In this document: one piece after another, positions 49,498-62,496 of the stretch | Numbering within the stretch: the first letter of the stretch is position 1 | Layout: the number at the start of each line of letters is the position of its first letter | NCBI GenBank assembly: GCA_024036415.1 | Contig: JAMWET010000790.1 | Coordinates: 45,001-109,000 of the forward strand | From: Prochilodus magdalenae | Taxonomy: Eukaryota > Chordata > Actinopteri > Characiformes > Prochilodontidae | Direction of reading: 5' to 3' | DNA: 64,000 nt | Made by a program: the position numbers and the translations under genes | The notes under the pieces: generated by a model | Told to the model about the DNA's origin: nothing | Databases searched by the model: none | What the model saw: the letters and a program-made list of their open reading frames with translations, nothing else

Positions 49498-52400
49498 TCA
49501 GGCGCAGGCCAATATGGGATGGCTGAGGCCGCTGAAGTAGGACTTCTCCCGCTCACTCATCACCTCGAAGTGCAGCGGCTGCTGGCAGAAGTTACACTCG
49601 GCTGATGTATGAGGCTTCAGCTCCAGCCCCACCTCCTTCCAAGTCTGCAGGAGCTTATCTGAGGAGAAGCAAGACGGAGAGAGTCGTTACTCACCACTGC
49701 GACTGTCGCACAAGGCTACAGACCTCGGGTTTGAGGAGGGACCATGGGAAAGTCCAGATAGATAAACACAGAGCCCAGAATTTCTTAAACCCTAAACTGT
49801 GTTCAGGTCTTCAGGTGTGTTTGGGTGACTTACCAACGAAGTATTTCATCATCTGTGGGGTGTGGTGAGGCGTAGGGGCGATACGAAGGAGTTCCTCGCC
49901 ACGGGCGACGGTGGGGTAGTTAATAGCCTGGACGTAGATGTTATGACGACTCATCATGATGTCACAGATCTCCGTGTTCTTCTCTGCATTCGATACCTGC
50001 AACAAAGGCACCAGAGACCGTCACACCATATCTACCAAACAAGGTACTTAGCAGAACAGGCAGCGTTACCGAGCACAGGACTCCACTCGAGCGGTACGAC
50101 ACCACACAGCTCACTTACCCTGACAGGAATGATGTGGCTGGGGCAGTGCACCACGGGCAGGCCAGAGTCCATGAGCATCTGACGCAGCAGTTTGACGTTG
50201 CGCTGGTGCTTGCGGCGTAGCATGCGGCCTTCCTCGCTCTTCAGGACCTGGATGGATTCGCGTGCGCCGGCTAGCAGCATGGGCGGGAGGGACGTAGTGA
50301 AAATGAAGCCGGCGGCGTACGAGCGGACCGTGTCCACCAAGGCATTGGTGCTGGCGATGTAGCCTCCAACACAACCGAAAGCCTTTCCTGTAAACACACC
50401 ACCCACAAGAGTTAGAACGACTTCGGAGATAAAGGACTAGGAAAGGACGAACACCGCAAAATCTCAGAACAGCGTGAACGAGAGCGGGTTTGGTGTGAGG
50501 AGGTTCAGATGTTCTCTACAGTGGTGGTGATGGGAACCAGGGTTCTCCATGTCTAGAACACACATTTTATTGACTATCTAAACCACCAGGGAACCTACAC
50601 GTGTCCTGAGTTTATATGGAAGGTTGATTATGGGGACAAATCTGGAAAAACTGAAGATACGTTTTCTTTTCTTCCTAGAACGGAGCATTTCACACCGAAC
50701 CACCCTAAATGACTGTTCACCTTCATTTAAAACGGCCATCTAAATGCTTAGGAGGTTCTTAAAGGAGAACCTATTCTGGTGCTACTTAGAACCCTCCCTG
50801 CTAAGAGTTAAAGCCAGTGTAGATTCTTCCATACTGTATAAGAAACCTGAGCAGTTCATTCGGATTCTGGCGGCCCGGGTTTCCAGGAAGCTCAATTTTC
50901 AGGTCTTTCTTCTTTTCTAGGTCGCTTTAGTGAGCGAAGTCAAGGGCCATCGGGACGAACAACAGCACATTGAATAAAAGGCCAGCCCTTTTCTGACTAA
51001 AGCCTTTTACAGAACCTTTCAACTGGAGCCAACATGTCTCTTTGGTGGGCTGTCTATTCACTGAGCATGAAAGCGTACGGTCATCTCAACCTGACGGGCT
51101 GGGCAGGCTCGGGTCTGGCATTATTGGAAAGAGCTTTCAAGGGCCTTTGAAGGGGGGGGGACTCAATGAGAGCAAAACAAGTGCAGGTTTCTAGGCAACA
51201 GGTAAGCTGCTTCTGTTCCTCAAGTGTCCCAGGAGCCCTCCCTGACAAAACCAGAACCCTTCAGTCACGTCCACAGCCCCAGACCTTTCACACGAATAAC
51301 GAAACGCCGCCTGATCCGAACAGGACTCTCAGAAATGCTCCCGAAATAATCTGAGATTAACTACCGCTGAAAACTCACCAAGCGTTCCAGAGATGATGTC
51401 CATCTTGTGCATGACGCCATCACGATCTCCAATGCCACCCCCTCTGGCGCCATACAAGCCCACCGCGTGAACTTCATCCACGAAGGTGATGGCGCCAAAC
51501 TCATGGGCAACGTCACACATCTCTTCAAGCGGGCACACGGCACCTGCGAGGGCATGGATCGGAACCGTCAAGAGGGAGTTTGAAAGAAGTCGCTGAAAAC
51601 CAGCGAGCAGGTTCACCTAAGAGACTCTCACTCACCGTCCATCGAGTGCACGGTCTCAAAGGCCACGATCTTTGGAGTGGAACGATCAGACTTCTCCAGG
51701 AGCTCACGCAGGTGACTGACGTCATTGTGGCGGAAGATGAACTTCTTGGCGCCGCTGTTCCTGATACCCTGTATCATCGATGCATGGTTGCCAGCATCCG
51801 AGTAAATCTCGCATCCTAAAGAGAGGACGGCAGAGGACAGTGTTAATGCAGGCAAAGGTTTCAGCGGCACTCACACCGCGAGTGTTACAGATACTGTAGT
51901 GGAGCTGCACCAGCAGAAGAACAAGCCTGTCCACAAGCACATGTAAACCGTTTATATATGACTAGTGACGCATGGAGTTCTGACTGCACAGCAGACACTT
52001 GCGTTGCATCAGGGCATTAGGTAGTCTTGGACAAAAGGCGTTACGATACAATATCAGAACACTTAGTCACAATATGATAGTATGGCGATTATATAAACAT
52101 TGTGAGAGACTGAACACGAAAGTAGGAAGATGTTGAGCTTCATTACCAACAGCAAATAAGCAAATCCTCCAAATAAAATCTAATCAAAATCAGTTTTATC
52201 TTGACTTTACAGCTACTATGATTTTCATGTACTGCTCGAGTTTGAGGAACAGTCACCAGTCCTCTAAGGTACTGGACGCCCATGCACTGCAGGCTAACAA
52301 TCGTTTGGGACTGGAAAGCAACTGATCTTAAATGTAGTGGTTGGGGGAGGGGATTATTAATACAGTACTGCCAGACAAAACGGTGTGACGTGCTGGTTCT

Positions 52401-54741
52401 TCCCCACCCCCAGCTCCGTTCAATGCTGCAGGAGGAGCAGCTTCCTGCTCAGCGTTGGTGAAACAATGAGCCTTTTGGTGCAAGATATAATCGCGGTTTT
52501 TGAAGTACACAAAATCCCGTCTTTCAAGTTTTAGAGGGTTTGTTTGAAGTCAGTTTACCAAAGGTCTGCTTTGCTTTAGCACCGTGTTGACCAGAGCTGA
52601 ACAACTGTGGGGAAATTCCAAACTGCCATTTATCTGACCAACACTGATCCCTATCGAGATATTACATTTTCTATACGCACAACATCCTGACCTGTTAATT
52701 CCAAGAAGCCCAACATCATTAGGCTTGAACACTGAACACGGTTAGTCCCGGTTAAACCATCATGCCCTATGGGTACTTTGTTATATGGCTCAAACCTTAA
52801 AACTGCAGCTCCTACAATTTGCGAATTACGCTCTTAAACTTCTACCAGCTTCTGCAGCACCACGTCATGCATGCTGCACAAAAGCAGAGGCCTGTGGTTT
52901 GGCGCTCTGCCTGCAAGTCAGACGGCCCAGTCTGCAACAAACCCAACAGCGAATTACCAAATAGTGCCACGGATATTTCTGCACTCAATTTTCTGGTGGA
53001 CGTTGGCGTTACTCAGAAACAGGAACATGGGGACAGCTCACAGACAAGCTACGCTACAGCTGAACTTTGGTTTGGCTCGTTCCACTGGCGAGAAGTTCAA
53101 ATGAAGCCCATCGTGTTACCTGGCAGCATCTTGGCCAGCGTGAAGAGCGTGGAATCGTTCGCCACAAAGCACGAAGTGAAGAGCAACGCTGCATCCTTCC
53201 CATGAAGGTCCGCAAGCTCATGCTCCAGGGCCACGTGGAATTTACTCGTCCCTGATATGTTTCGAGTCCCTCCAGCACCGGAGCCATGCCTTCGTAAAGT
53301 ATCCCTGTGAAAGACAGGACGTGGTTTAACCTCAGATCTTTAATGATGACCAAACACTAACGTTCCTCTCTAAAGCCAGGAGCACTCACATCACCGTCTG
53401 GACCACGCGTGGGTGGCGACTCATGCCAAGGTAATCGTTGCTACACCACACAGAAACGTCTCTCTTGGTGACCAGGGAGTTGGAATAATCATCCGCCATG
53501 GGGAATTCAGTCGCGCGGCGGTTCACGGTCTTGAACACGCGGTAGGTGTGATCGTTCTTCTTAGCCTCGATTTTCTTCTCAAAGAATTCATCATAGCGAA
53601 AGTTGGAGACAGCTGAAAGAGACAGCAGTGGTATTACGAAACCAGAAGAAAAAGGGAAGCGCTTCCCTACATAGCTTATAGACTACACCACTTCCCGTTC
53701 TCATGAATTCCAAACAGACCATGAGAACATGCAGACTTACATTTGGGCATATTCTCCTGCAGCAAGTGAGAGACCATGGTGGGACGCTGCTTCATCAGCT
53801 TCTTTATCAGGCTCCCACCAGTCTTAGTGTTCACCAAAGGATCGATCTCAGATGGAGGCACATCTGCACAAAACCAACAAACAAACAAACAAATAAATAA
53901 ATAAATAAATAAATAAACTATTAATACACATGGGAGTAAACACCGTAAGCAGGGGGTCTTCCCACACACCTTTGCGCACAGTGCGGACCTCCGAGACATC
54001 CTCCTGCAACTCCAGGCTGGCCTCTCTCACCACGTTGCTGTTCTGTCCCATCTCAGCAGCCAGGAAAGGGCATTTGGAGGCGGATGCCTGGCCTGCTGGA
54101 ACCTTGGGGTGACTAGGTGGGATTTTGGGTGCCTCTTTCAGTTCTAAATGAAAAGGAACACATAACTGAGCTTATTTGACACACGGACCATCTGACCAAT
54201 TCCAGGGAACAGTTTGCTCAGTGTGTCTAGGACACCGCTTCATCACTATGTTATATATTACACTGTTTATTTAGGTTTAAATAGCTTATTCTCTGTAAAT
54301 TAATAATGTATTAAACCCATTTACACATGGCCATCCTGTAAAATCCCCACATCTCTATTTCAGTCCTCGTTCACACACTGATCTGAAAGCTCTAGATACA
54401 CTCGTGTTCTAATTTCACACTGAACAGGCCAATAGAAATGGTTTTGACTTGCGTGGAACTACATTAACTTCCGTTATAACGGAGATCAGAGGTCTCGTTC
54501 CGACAGCGGCAGTACCTTCTATTAAGTGACAGCAGAACTCACCCTCACTGGTGGTGCTGACCGTATCCTGGGCCTTCTGGAAGGTGGTGGAGGAGGAGCA
54601 GACAGCACGGACCAGAGGCCTTGAGGCAAGGTCCATCATGACGGGGCATTTCACTGCATAGCTCACCAAGGACTTCCTCGCCTGCTGCAGGAAAGCCTGG
54701 GGGACTCGGGACAAGAATGGACAGCGAATGATGGCATCCAT
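49498..54741 (-). CDS. alas1: ALAS1, 5-aminolevulinate synthase, housekeeping form (complete, 10 coding exons)
   Basis: Mitochondrial PLP enzyme that condenses glycine and succinyl-CoA to 5-aminolevulinate, the rate-limiting step of heme synthesis. Coding exons on the minus strand are 54543-54741, 53970-54143, 53741-53863, 53390-53612, 53120-53304, 51636-51815, 51379-51543, 50119-50387, 49834-49996 and 49498-49658. All junctions have GT/AG and agree in phase, giving 613 residues, as expected for fish. The start [10 protein letters not shown] contains heme-regulatory motif 1 (Cys7-Pro8). Motif 2 is KCPVM (Cys32) and motif 3 KCPFL (Cys91). The catalytic core includes [26 protein letters not shown] and SGTLGKAFG with PLP lysine at residue 418. 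The C-terminus is [20 protein letters not shown]. No broken residue is seen. Synteny with POC1A, and the lack of an iron-responsive element, argue against ALAS2. Confidence 0.97.
50481..50501. repeat. Single unit of the 37-bp minisatellite in ALAS1 intron
   Basis: GAGAGCGGGTTTGGTGTGAG is identical to part of the unit of the array at 20650-21250. It lies just left of MITE copy i. Confidence 0.6.
50519..50670 (-). mobile_element. MITE family M, copy i (partial)
   Basis: CAGTGGTGGTGATGGGAACC opens the copy, and AACCTACACGTGTCCTGAG follows the family core before it degenerates. It lies in the ALAS1 intron between exons 50119-50387 and 51379-51543. Confidence 0.7.
51820..53115. other. ALAS1 intron, no feature seen
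   Basis: A 1.3-kb intron of apparently unique sequence. A plus-strand open frame at 52819-53205 overlaps the opposite strand of a coding exon and is not a gene. Confidence 0.4.
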
Positions 54742-54757
54742 AGCCGATTGTCCAAAC
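54742..54757 (-). other. ALAS1 5' UTR part of exon 2
   Basis: Between the acceptor AG (CTTTCCCAG on the minus strand) and the ATG lie 16 untranslated bases. Confidence 0.75.
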
Positions 54758-57700
54758 CTGGGAAAGACAGAACAAGAGAGGAATTAGTCAGTCTATTTTC
54801 CATACTGCTGCCATATGTATAACCGGTTCTCCGCTGAGGTTTTCCCTAAACTTGGCTGCAAGCAAGACCCGGCTGGTGCTCATGTTTCTAATGTTAAACA
54901 GTTGCACGTTTCACCACAATGAACAGCCCTGGCATCAGCTTCCTTCGAACAGACATGTAGAAACTGGCCTGAGGGCGTGTGACGTGCAGGTTGGGTAATG
55001 ATGGAGGCCTGTGTTACCTCACTGACGGGGTATTCAGGCGACAACTGGGCCTTTGTTCTGCCAAGTTACACAGCTTTCCTTAAAGAACACCAACACGATT
55101 AATCCAATCTCTACAGAACACTAATGGAAACGTCGATACACCGAGATTCTGAACACAGAATTCATAACAGGAAACGGTGGTTTTCCCACTATTGCCAAAT
55201 CAAGGTCAGTGCATCTCCCTTCTGCAGTGCAACCAACAATAATCATTCAATCAGCTGTCTCAGAGGTTTCTGTTCAGAGATCACACGGCTGGGTTCTCAT
55301 CTAGAACACGCGTTTAAACACACACACTGGTGAAAAACCGCCACGGGGGAGTAAACGAATCCCAGTATTAACCAAACTGCTGCTGTATTTAAGCAGGGGG
55401 AAGTGGAACATGGTCTCTGGCTTCTGATTGGATGCTCTAATCCTACATCACTCTTTACCATCAATCTCAACACAATTAAACAACTACAGTCCTTAAAAAC
55501 AGGTTCTTTAACCACTTTTAAACTACCAGGGACACCCAACAACAAGCCTCTCTACTTTCTATGACTGCTAGAGTTCCAGATCATCTAAGCGCAGCACTGT
55601 GTTAACAGGTCACGATGATCAGACAGCTGAATACGGCAACGACGACCTCACTAACTCCGATTTCAGTATGTTCATAGCTACCACAGCACTACAGCCACAC
55701 TGGCATGAAGCCTGATGACAGTAAACCGATAAACTGATTAATAGCTGAATCACAACAGATAAATATGTATGCACACAAGAGTTGAACTCAGACCACTCAA
55801 GCTCCACTGAGCTACAGATAGCTCGTTAAACAGTAGGACAGTAGTCCTGTAAACCCCATTACATTCCCAGTCGGAATCCTAAAGTCAGCTCGCTTTATAA
55901 GGGACATGATGTTCAACAGGGCAGAAGTTTTATAAAAAAAATAAATAAAAATAAATAAATAACGTCCACAAAGGAGAGCAAGGTTACAGACTTAATAAAA
56001 TAAAAATAGTTCTGTGTTTTTACTGAACTTTGAAATTCTTTTTAGCAGCTACAGTGCACCACAGACCGCTCCACCAGTTTATAGGCTTTTCCTTTACGCT
56101 CCTTTTTATTTGATCTTTGTTCGTTTATTTATTTATTTTTTTACTGCCTATTCAAATGTTTATTTTCTATTGTTTCAGGTGGCTATTTTTAACTCTAAAC
56201 TGGCTTTCAGTATCATTTTAATTGCCAGTGAAGCTTTCAGGCTTCTACTTTATAAATCTTACTTTTCTGGGTTAGGTTTATTTTAGCTGAAAGTTCATGA
56301 ACATTTTTTCGTTGTTTCCTGTTTAACTTGCTCAACTACACTATAAACCAAGGTCACCTTCGACGCACTTCCAGGTAAAGGAAGGTGGACTTAGCAGAAA
56401 GATTTATTAATAGATATCTGGACGGACGAGCGTAAGGGAAAGGAGTACAAGAGGAAATGAAGGGTGGTGGATTTACACGCAGACGGTAGTTTCTGAAACC
56501 GTGCATCCCTGTAGTACTGCGGCTCGTCTCCAGTCAGCGTGAACGAGGTCAGACTTAAACCACTCCTCTCTCCTCAGCCTCGGTCACTGACAGACCTCAA
56601 GCAGAAATGTGTTCTACTGACGGAGGGAACAGTGTGGAAGTGAAGAAACCAATTTAAAACCGCGTCAGGAGAACACTGCTGATCTCTAAAGCGGCCCGCA
56701 TCACAGCTCCCCGGCTTTCAAAGGGCCTTTGATGTTTCAAAACATGCCCGGCTAACTAAGCTTCAAAAACAGGCTGTTCCGAATCCACCATTTCCGGGAA
56801 CGCCTCCAGTTCAGGGTCACCCTAATCATGATGAAGTTATAAGGAGCGTTTCAGCTCAGACTGCTTCTGAACGAGGCACAAATAAACCCGACAGCCAATC
56901 AGAAGAGAGCTCATTTACATATGCCATCATGTAAAAACACAGGGACCCGCGAGCTGCCGGGTTTCAGAGGGAGAGTGCCGCCCTGACGGAGCCGAAACCG
57001 GGCGTGAAGCATCCAGCTGGTCCTCTTACAAGCCCTTCGAGAGCCGTCGCTCCGGGCTGGGTCCAGGCTCAGGGGAATGGCCATGAGGCGTGCAGAGGGA
57101 GGAATGTGCCTGGAGCGGTTTAATCCTCTCTCTAATCAATTAGCAGGGATCTCAGGATCTGGAAGGAGGGTGAAGCACCCCAACAGGTCCCGAGGACAGT
57201 GAACACTGTACCTTCAGTAAGTTACAGTAACTACAGGACAATACAACACCGTCACTGTGTGAATCCGCTCCAGGCCTGAGACACACCCGGAAAGTCTGGC
57301 AAATGAATTGCATCACTCCGGGCTTTTCTCCCTCACACACGGTTTACTCACACTCCTTTCAGCTTTCCTACACACTTACACTTACACACACTCACAAATA
57401 AAGCACAGTCACCATATTGTCACTACAGTGCACTGATTTACACGGACAAATAAGGAATGTAGTTCTCTATCCGAACAGCCCAGAGATGGTGTGTGTGTGT
57501 GTGTGTGTGTGTATTTATTAAATAAATAGATATATAAAATGTAACTACAGTGTAAATATGGAAATGTTTATTTAACGTAGCACTCACATTCCTGTCTTCG
57601 TTTTCTTATGGGTTTGTGAGCGGTCTGTGTGTCTGTACTGTGCGACTGTCTGCGTGAGAAATACTTTGATCTGATCACCATTCTATCAGTTTAAACTGAT

Positions 57701-58359
57701 AAAGTGAAACGAGAGAAATAGAAGGGAACCCTGATGAGATTAGTGTTCACATTAAACACACAGCCTCTATTAAAAAGCGTCACTCACACACGGCCTGTCA
57801 CACCAAGCGGCTGTTATCTGATCTAACCGACTCCTGGTGTAAACGCGTGACTGTTTAACTCTGCACAGTAAAGGGACCATTAAATATTAACAATGCTACA
57901 AACCCTCTATAAGCTCTATATAACAGGCAGCCGAGCGGTCCTGTTCTGTACACGGTTGTGTGGTACACGGTTCAGTTTTTTTATATGAGGCTGATCTGGT
58001 TTTTCTACCCCCCTGTACGGCAGTGTTCAGGTCTCTGTGTTCTCTACCCTGATACACAGGACAGTTCACACGGTGGTATTCAGTACACGGTTCTATACAA
58101 GTGAGGAGAGATAGATAGATAGAGATATATATATATATATATATATATAATCTGGGTAAAATATCTAACTGCATTGTAAAACTGTGGCTGAGATTTAAAC
58201 TGGGATTACGTATGATGACTCGTGTGTCCACTCGACAGACCAGACTGCCAGTTAATGCTGGGTGTGTTCATGGGCAACACGGGTTGTTTCTTGTTGGGCT
58301 GTCTCATCAACAGGTGGTTCACAGACTCTTGGTAGTTTCAGGTCAACTTCAAATTAAAC

Positions 58360-58422
<63 letters not shown>

Positions 58423-59096
58423 ACAACAACATTATTGTTAACAACACAGTTAGAGTCACATGGATGATAACCTAAGCCATTATAAAAATTCTCTTGCAGT
58501 CAGAACACAAATGAATAAATTAAACTTTCAGCTCGACGTTCTTTTAAATAATGATGGTTTTCTTTGACATTGATATTCTGATCTGACGCTGATGGACCTT
58601 TCAGTCCTGGTACTGTATACAGTCTGATGAGGAAGTTCTGCTTTCTGAGCTGTTTATAGCTCAGCACAGTGTATAACTCCACAGCTGCTGTTTGGGTGAA
58701 ATCTGGGTTTCTCTACTTTAGATATTACGGAATGACACATCACTAAGGATCCTGAGATGCAGGTTTTCCACACTACCTCAGTGCTCCTCCTGTATTCTCC
58801 CTCAGCCAGCAGACTCCACCGGTCCTCACTGTTTGACTGCTTCAGGAACCTGAGCTGAGCTGAGCTAGCTAAGAGCTAAAGCTAGCACCGAGACAGCTAA
58901 TCAAAACAAACCTAGAGCCCACCTACACCTTTCCCGGTACTGTATCCGAAGATGAATAGCGCAGGTGATGGGTAAACAGAGTGTCCGGTATAAGTAGGCT
59001 ACACCGTCCTCCGAGCTAGGCTAGGCTAACCGGCGTCACATTCACAGGACTTCCTAGCCAACCGGCTAACCGTTTCACAACCCTAATGTTACTCAC
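54758..59096 (-). other. ALAS1 intron 1 (4.3 kb)
   Basis: The intron separates the non-coding first exon from the start codon. It holds only simple repeats: (GT)n at about 57489-57511, (AT)n at 58124-58149 and (AAT)n at 58358-58405. I see no exon or large transposon. Confidence 0.6.
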
Positions 59097-59250
59097 GGTC
59101 TCTCTTTCTCCGGCGCAGTGAGTCGCTGAACAGCTGATAAACCTCTCCCAGGCCTGGTGGTGAAGGTGTTCTGGGTCTGTGTGTCCGGGTTTGGTGCTGA
59201 AAGTCAGCTGAGCTGAAGGCGTTTTGCCGTTATCCTGCACTGAGGACGAA
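59097..59250 (-). other. ALAS1 non-coding exon 1 (5' UTR)
   Basis: A strong donor (GAGACC|GTGAGTAAC on the minus strand) at 59097 and a TATA box about 30 bases before the right end define it. No ATG starts a long frame. I find no CAGTGN-loop hairpin of the iron-responsive type, as expected for ALAS1 rather than ALAS2. The exact start site is inferred. Confidence 0.65.
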
Positions 59251-59276
59251 CGAGAGGGCAAACCTCCTCCGAGCGC

Positions 59277-59335
59277 TTATATACGGCCTCACGCGCATGG
59301 GTCAAAGAGGAAGAGGCGGGGCTTCGGGCGGGGAC
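59277..59335 (-). promoter_or_regulatory. ALAS1 core promoter: TATA box, GC boxes, NRF-1-like and HNF4-like words
   Basis: On the minus strand, TATATAA lies at 59277-59283. GGGGCGGAG-type GC boxes, read on the plus strand as AGGCGGGGCTTCGGGCGGGG, lie at about 59313-59332. Between them, CGCGCATGGG (59293-59302) contains an NRF-1-like GCGCAT half-site, and GGGTCAAAGAGGA resembles an HNF4/DR1 site. NRF-1 sites are known in mammalian ALAS1 promoters; their use here is inference. Confidence 0.65.
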
Positions 59336-59985
59336 GTCATTTCTGAATTATAACTTATAAAGTTTTACAGTTTCACAGGCAGTGTTGTTTCCCTATAAGG
59401 AAGATAAATACTAGAGAATCAATCTTATGTTACTGTTAGCTCATTTTAATATTAATAAATATATAACTATTCGAACCAAATTCCCGTATTTATTTATTTA
59501 TTTATTTCACGAATACCTGAAAACAATGAGAAAGCTGTCAAAACACTGTAATTGTGCCGATATTTTAATAGTTTTGTATAAATTCTGTAAAATGTCTGTT
59601 TTTAAATAAGCGTAGTTGTTGAGTAGTTGTTTATTTTCTATCTTGGATTTTGTCATTTTTCTTTTTTGTAACTTTTAATGTTTGTATTTAATGTAAATAA
59701 ACAATCTATTGTTTCCCTTTTGTCGTCATAATAAATAAAATAAATAAATAAAGTTACCATACATTTCTGGTGTTCTATTTAAAGAAGGAAACTGTTTATC
59801 CGTTTTTACAAAAAGTAACTGTAGGGCTGATTCCACACCATATCAGTGGAGTAACGTAAGTATATTAGCTCAGTCCCGGAAAGGTGTTTCACGGAAGGTT
59901 AATCAGAGTTTTAACCATTTCCTTAAAAACAGTATCAGTGTCTGTCCCACGTTTTGAACCAACCCATAATACTTTACTGCAGGAA
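59336..59985. other. Upstream of ALAS1, AT-rich, no gene
   Basis: Contains (TTTA)n and (AATA)n tracts near 59490 and 59740. No exon recognised. Confidence 0.35.
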
Positions 59986-59989
59986 ATGA

Positions 59990-60190
59990 TCAGATGAGGA
60001 TTTCTCGTTTCTGCCTGCTGTAAACATTTACACAACAGCAGCTTCTACTGAGTGAGTTTAATTGTATAAAATCCGCAGCGCCAATAAACACAGAGACTTT
60101 GTGGCGCTTCAGTGACACCTAGTGTCCGTTTCAGTGAACTTCAGTTTCCACATAATAATAATACACTCCTCATCAGAGGAACTGAGTTTC
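59990..60190. repeat. Fragment of a ~380-bp repeat, outlying copy
   Basis: The words CAACAGCAGCTTCTACT, GAGACTTTGTGGCGCTT and AGTGACACCTAGTGTCCGTT recur at 61430-61520 and 61800-61940. Confidence 0.75.
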
Positions 60191-60894
60191 AGTCCTGTGG
60201 GTAGATTCCTTCACAGAAACATAATAATAGAATAAAACGCTGAAACGTCCTGATATAAAGGGTTTAAACTCTCGGTGGCTCCGTGTGACTGCGTGTTGTT
60301 TAGCCTCTCTTATTAAGTTTACATAATCTTCTGCTCAGTTACTATAAGTCTAATTTAGGAACATGATTATTAGACTATTGTATACTGTATGATGCGATGA
60401 AACTGCTTTATTACAAAGCTATGGTGGGCAACATGGTTCATAAATAATGTTATAATGGTTAATAAGTGATTAATAAATTAAAATAATGATTATAATAATA
60501 CTGAATTTAATGGGGGGTGAATATGTGGATTGTAAACTGAACTAGTACACAAACAGGAAGAGCTTTATATCAGTGTTGACATACGGAAATATACAGGTAT
60601 GAAATATATTCTTCTACTGATCATCTCAGTACCAGTGATCCAGACTGACCATCAGCGCTGAGCTCTGGGTGATCTGTAGCTCTGTACTGCCCTCTAGCGG
60701 CTGGTTTACTGAACTGCACTGCAGACTGTGGATAAAGGAGGAAGTGACGGAAAGGGTTTTCAGGGTCTGTGACTGTGGGTTGTTTTGGGGGTCTGTGGGC
60801 ACGACCCGAGACATTTGAGAACCCAAACCTTAAAAAAAGGGAGTAGTGTTCTCCAAACTGGCCTTCAGTATCAAAGTGGCTGATGTTCCACAGT

Positions 60895-61000
60895 AGGAAC
60901 GGACGATACCACCGATTTTCCTTTCGATCCGATACCAGGTAATACCGAGGCTAATATCATGATACCGATGCCGATACCGATACAGATACTGATAGTATGT
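60895..61000. mobile_element. hAT-like terminal fragment
   Basis: GGACGATACCACCGATTTTC, TCGATCCGATACCAGG and repeated CCGATACCGATA words are typical of hAT-element ends in fish. The rest of the element is not visible. Confidence 0.45.
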
Positions 61001-61149
61001 GATTTATTTCAACAATGATACGTGGTAAATTTAAACAAACCTGTAACAGAAAGTCTGACATTTAATCATTATTCATTATTAATTATTATTTGGGCTAATA
61101 AATAAACCCCAAAAATCCCAGAGACGACTCTTTTTTTATAATAATATCA

Positions 61150-62010
61150 CTTAACAAAACTCCATCATGTTCACAGTGTGTTTAATTAAACTGGTATTTT
61201 ACATAACTGAAAAAATTCAGTACCTAAATGTGGATTCTTAAGATTAAACATTCAGGGAGACTTTATTACACGCGTCACATGTGGTACATGGGGTGGAACG
61301 AAACCCAAGGTAGTAGTACCCAAGGACCCAGTTACACCCAGACAGCAGTACAAACAAACAAACAAACAAATAACTGGATAAATAAGTAAATAAATAAATA
61401 AACTTGATATTTCCTGCTGTAATCATTTACACAACTGCAGCTACTAAGTGAGTTTAATTGTATAATACACAGAGACTTTGTGGCACTTTAGTGACACCTA
61501 GTGTCTGTTTCAGTGAACTTCAATTTCCACAAAACTCCATCAGTGTTTGATAATGTTCACAGTGTGTGTTCAATTAAACTGGTATTTTACATAACTGAAA
61601 ATTCAGTAACTAAATGTGGATTCTTTAGATTAAACATTCAGGGAGACTTGATTATCATTCGCATCACATGTGGTACATGGGGTGAAACGAAATTGTAGTA
61701 CCCAAGGACCCAGTTACACCCAGACAGCAGTACAAACAAACAAATAAAAAAATAAAAAATAAACAAACAAACAAATAAATCAATAAATAAACTTGATATT
61801 TCCTGCTGTAAACATTTACACAACAGCAGCTTCTACTAAGTGAGTTTAATTGTATAATACACAGAGACTTTGTGGCGCTTTAGTGACACCTAGTGTCCGT
61901 TTCAGTGAACTTCAGTTTCCACATAATAATAATACACTCCTCATCAGGTGTAACTGGGTGTAACTGGGTCTGATTTATAAATAAATAAATAAATAAATAA
62001 ACTTGATATT
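61150..62010 (-). repeat. Tandemly duplicated ~380-bp unit with LINE-like 3' tail
   Basis: Two near-complete units (about 61150-61528 and 61529-61905) and a partial third share AACTGGTATTTTACATAACT, CCCAGTTACACCCAGACAGC and AGTGACACCTAGTGT. On the minus strand the segment TTTCGTTTCACCCCATGTAC resembles an L2-type LINE 3' tail. AAAC/AAAT tracts vary in length between the units. Confidence 0.75.
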
Positions 62011-62496
62011 TCCGCACCAGAAGTGATTCTCTAAATAAATAAAAACACAGCTATCGATATTTAGGTATTGATCTGCCCAGCTCTGTTCCACAGGTTGTGC
62101 AGGCCAGCCTTCACCCAGTGAGATCACTGTTCAGTTCCAGGTGTGACGTTAAAGAGGTTTAACCGCTGAACACTTACATGTATAAGATATAAAGATTCAA
62201 CTAAACAGTCACATCTGTCTAACTCAAACACCTGGATACCTTAGCCAAGGGACCGTCAAGCCATGTCGGCCTCATGGGCTGCTCCACATGTCTGATCTAC
62301 TGCATCGCATCAGACATAGTCATCATGGAAATGTAGCGCTGTGTGCTCTCTAGTTCAGGAGTCAGAAAGTTCCTGAAAGTTCCCCCAGAGTTACCAGTGG
62401 ACATTAACTGGTGTAGTGCTGGTGTGAGTGGATCAGACCCAGCACTGCTCACTGCTGGACTGAGAATCGTCCACCAACCAAAACTGTCCAACCAAC
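62011..62496. other. Intergenic, no gene seen
   Basis: No exon recognised. The end, TGAGAATCGTCCACCAACCA, resembles the flank of array 3 (TGGTGGATGATTCTCAGCC) in inverse orientation, so the flank belongs to the repeat family. Confidence 0.4.

Noticed and set aside
49498..59250. Assignment to ALAS2 (erythroid form)
   Set aside because: No iron-responsive hairpin seen in the 5' UTR, and POC1A is the neighbour, as at the ALAS1 locus.
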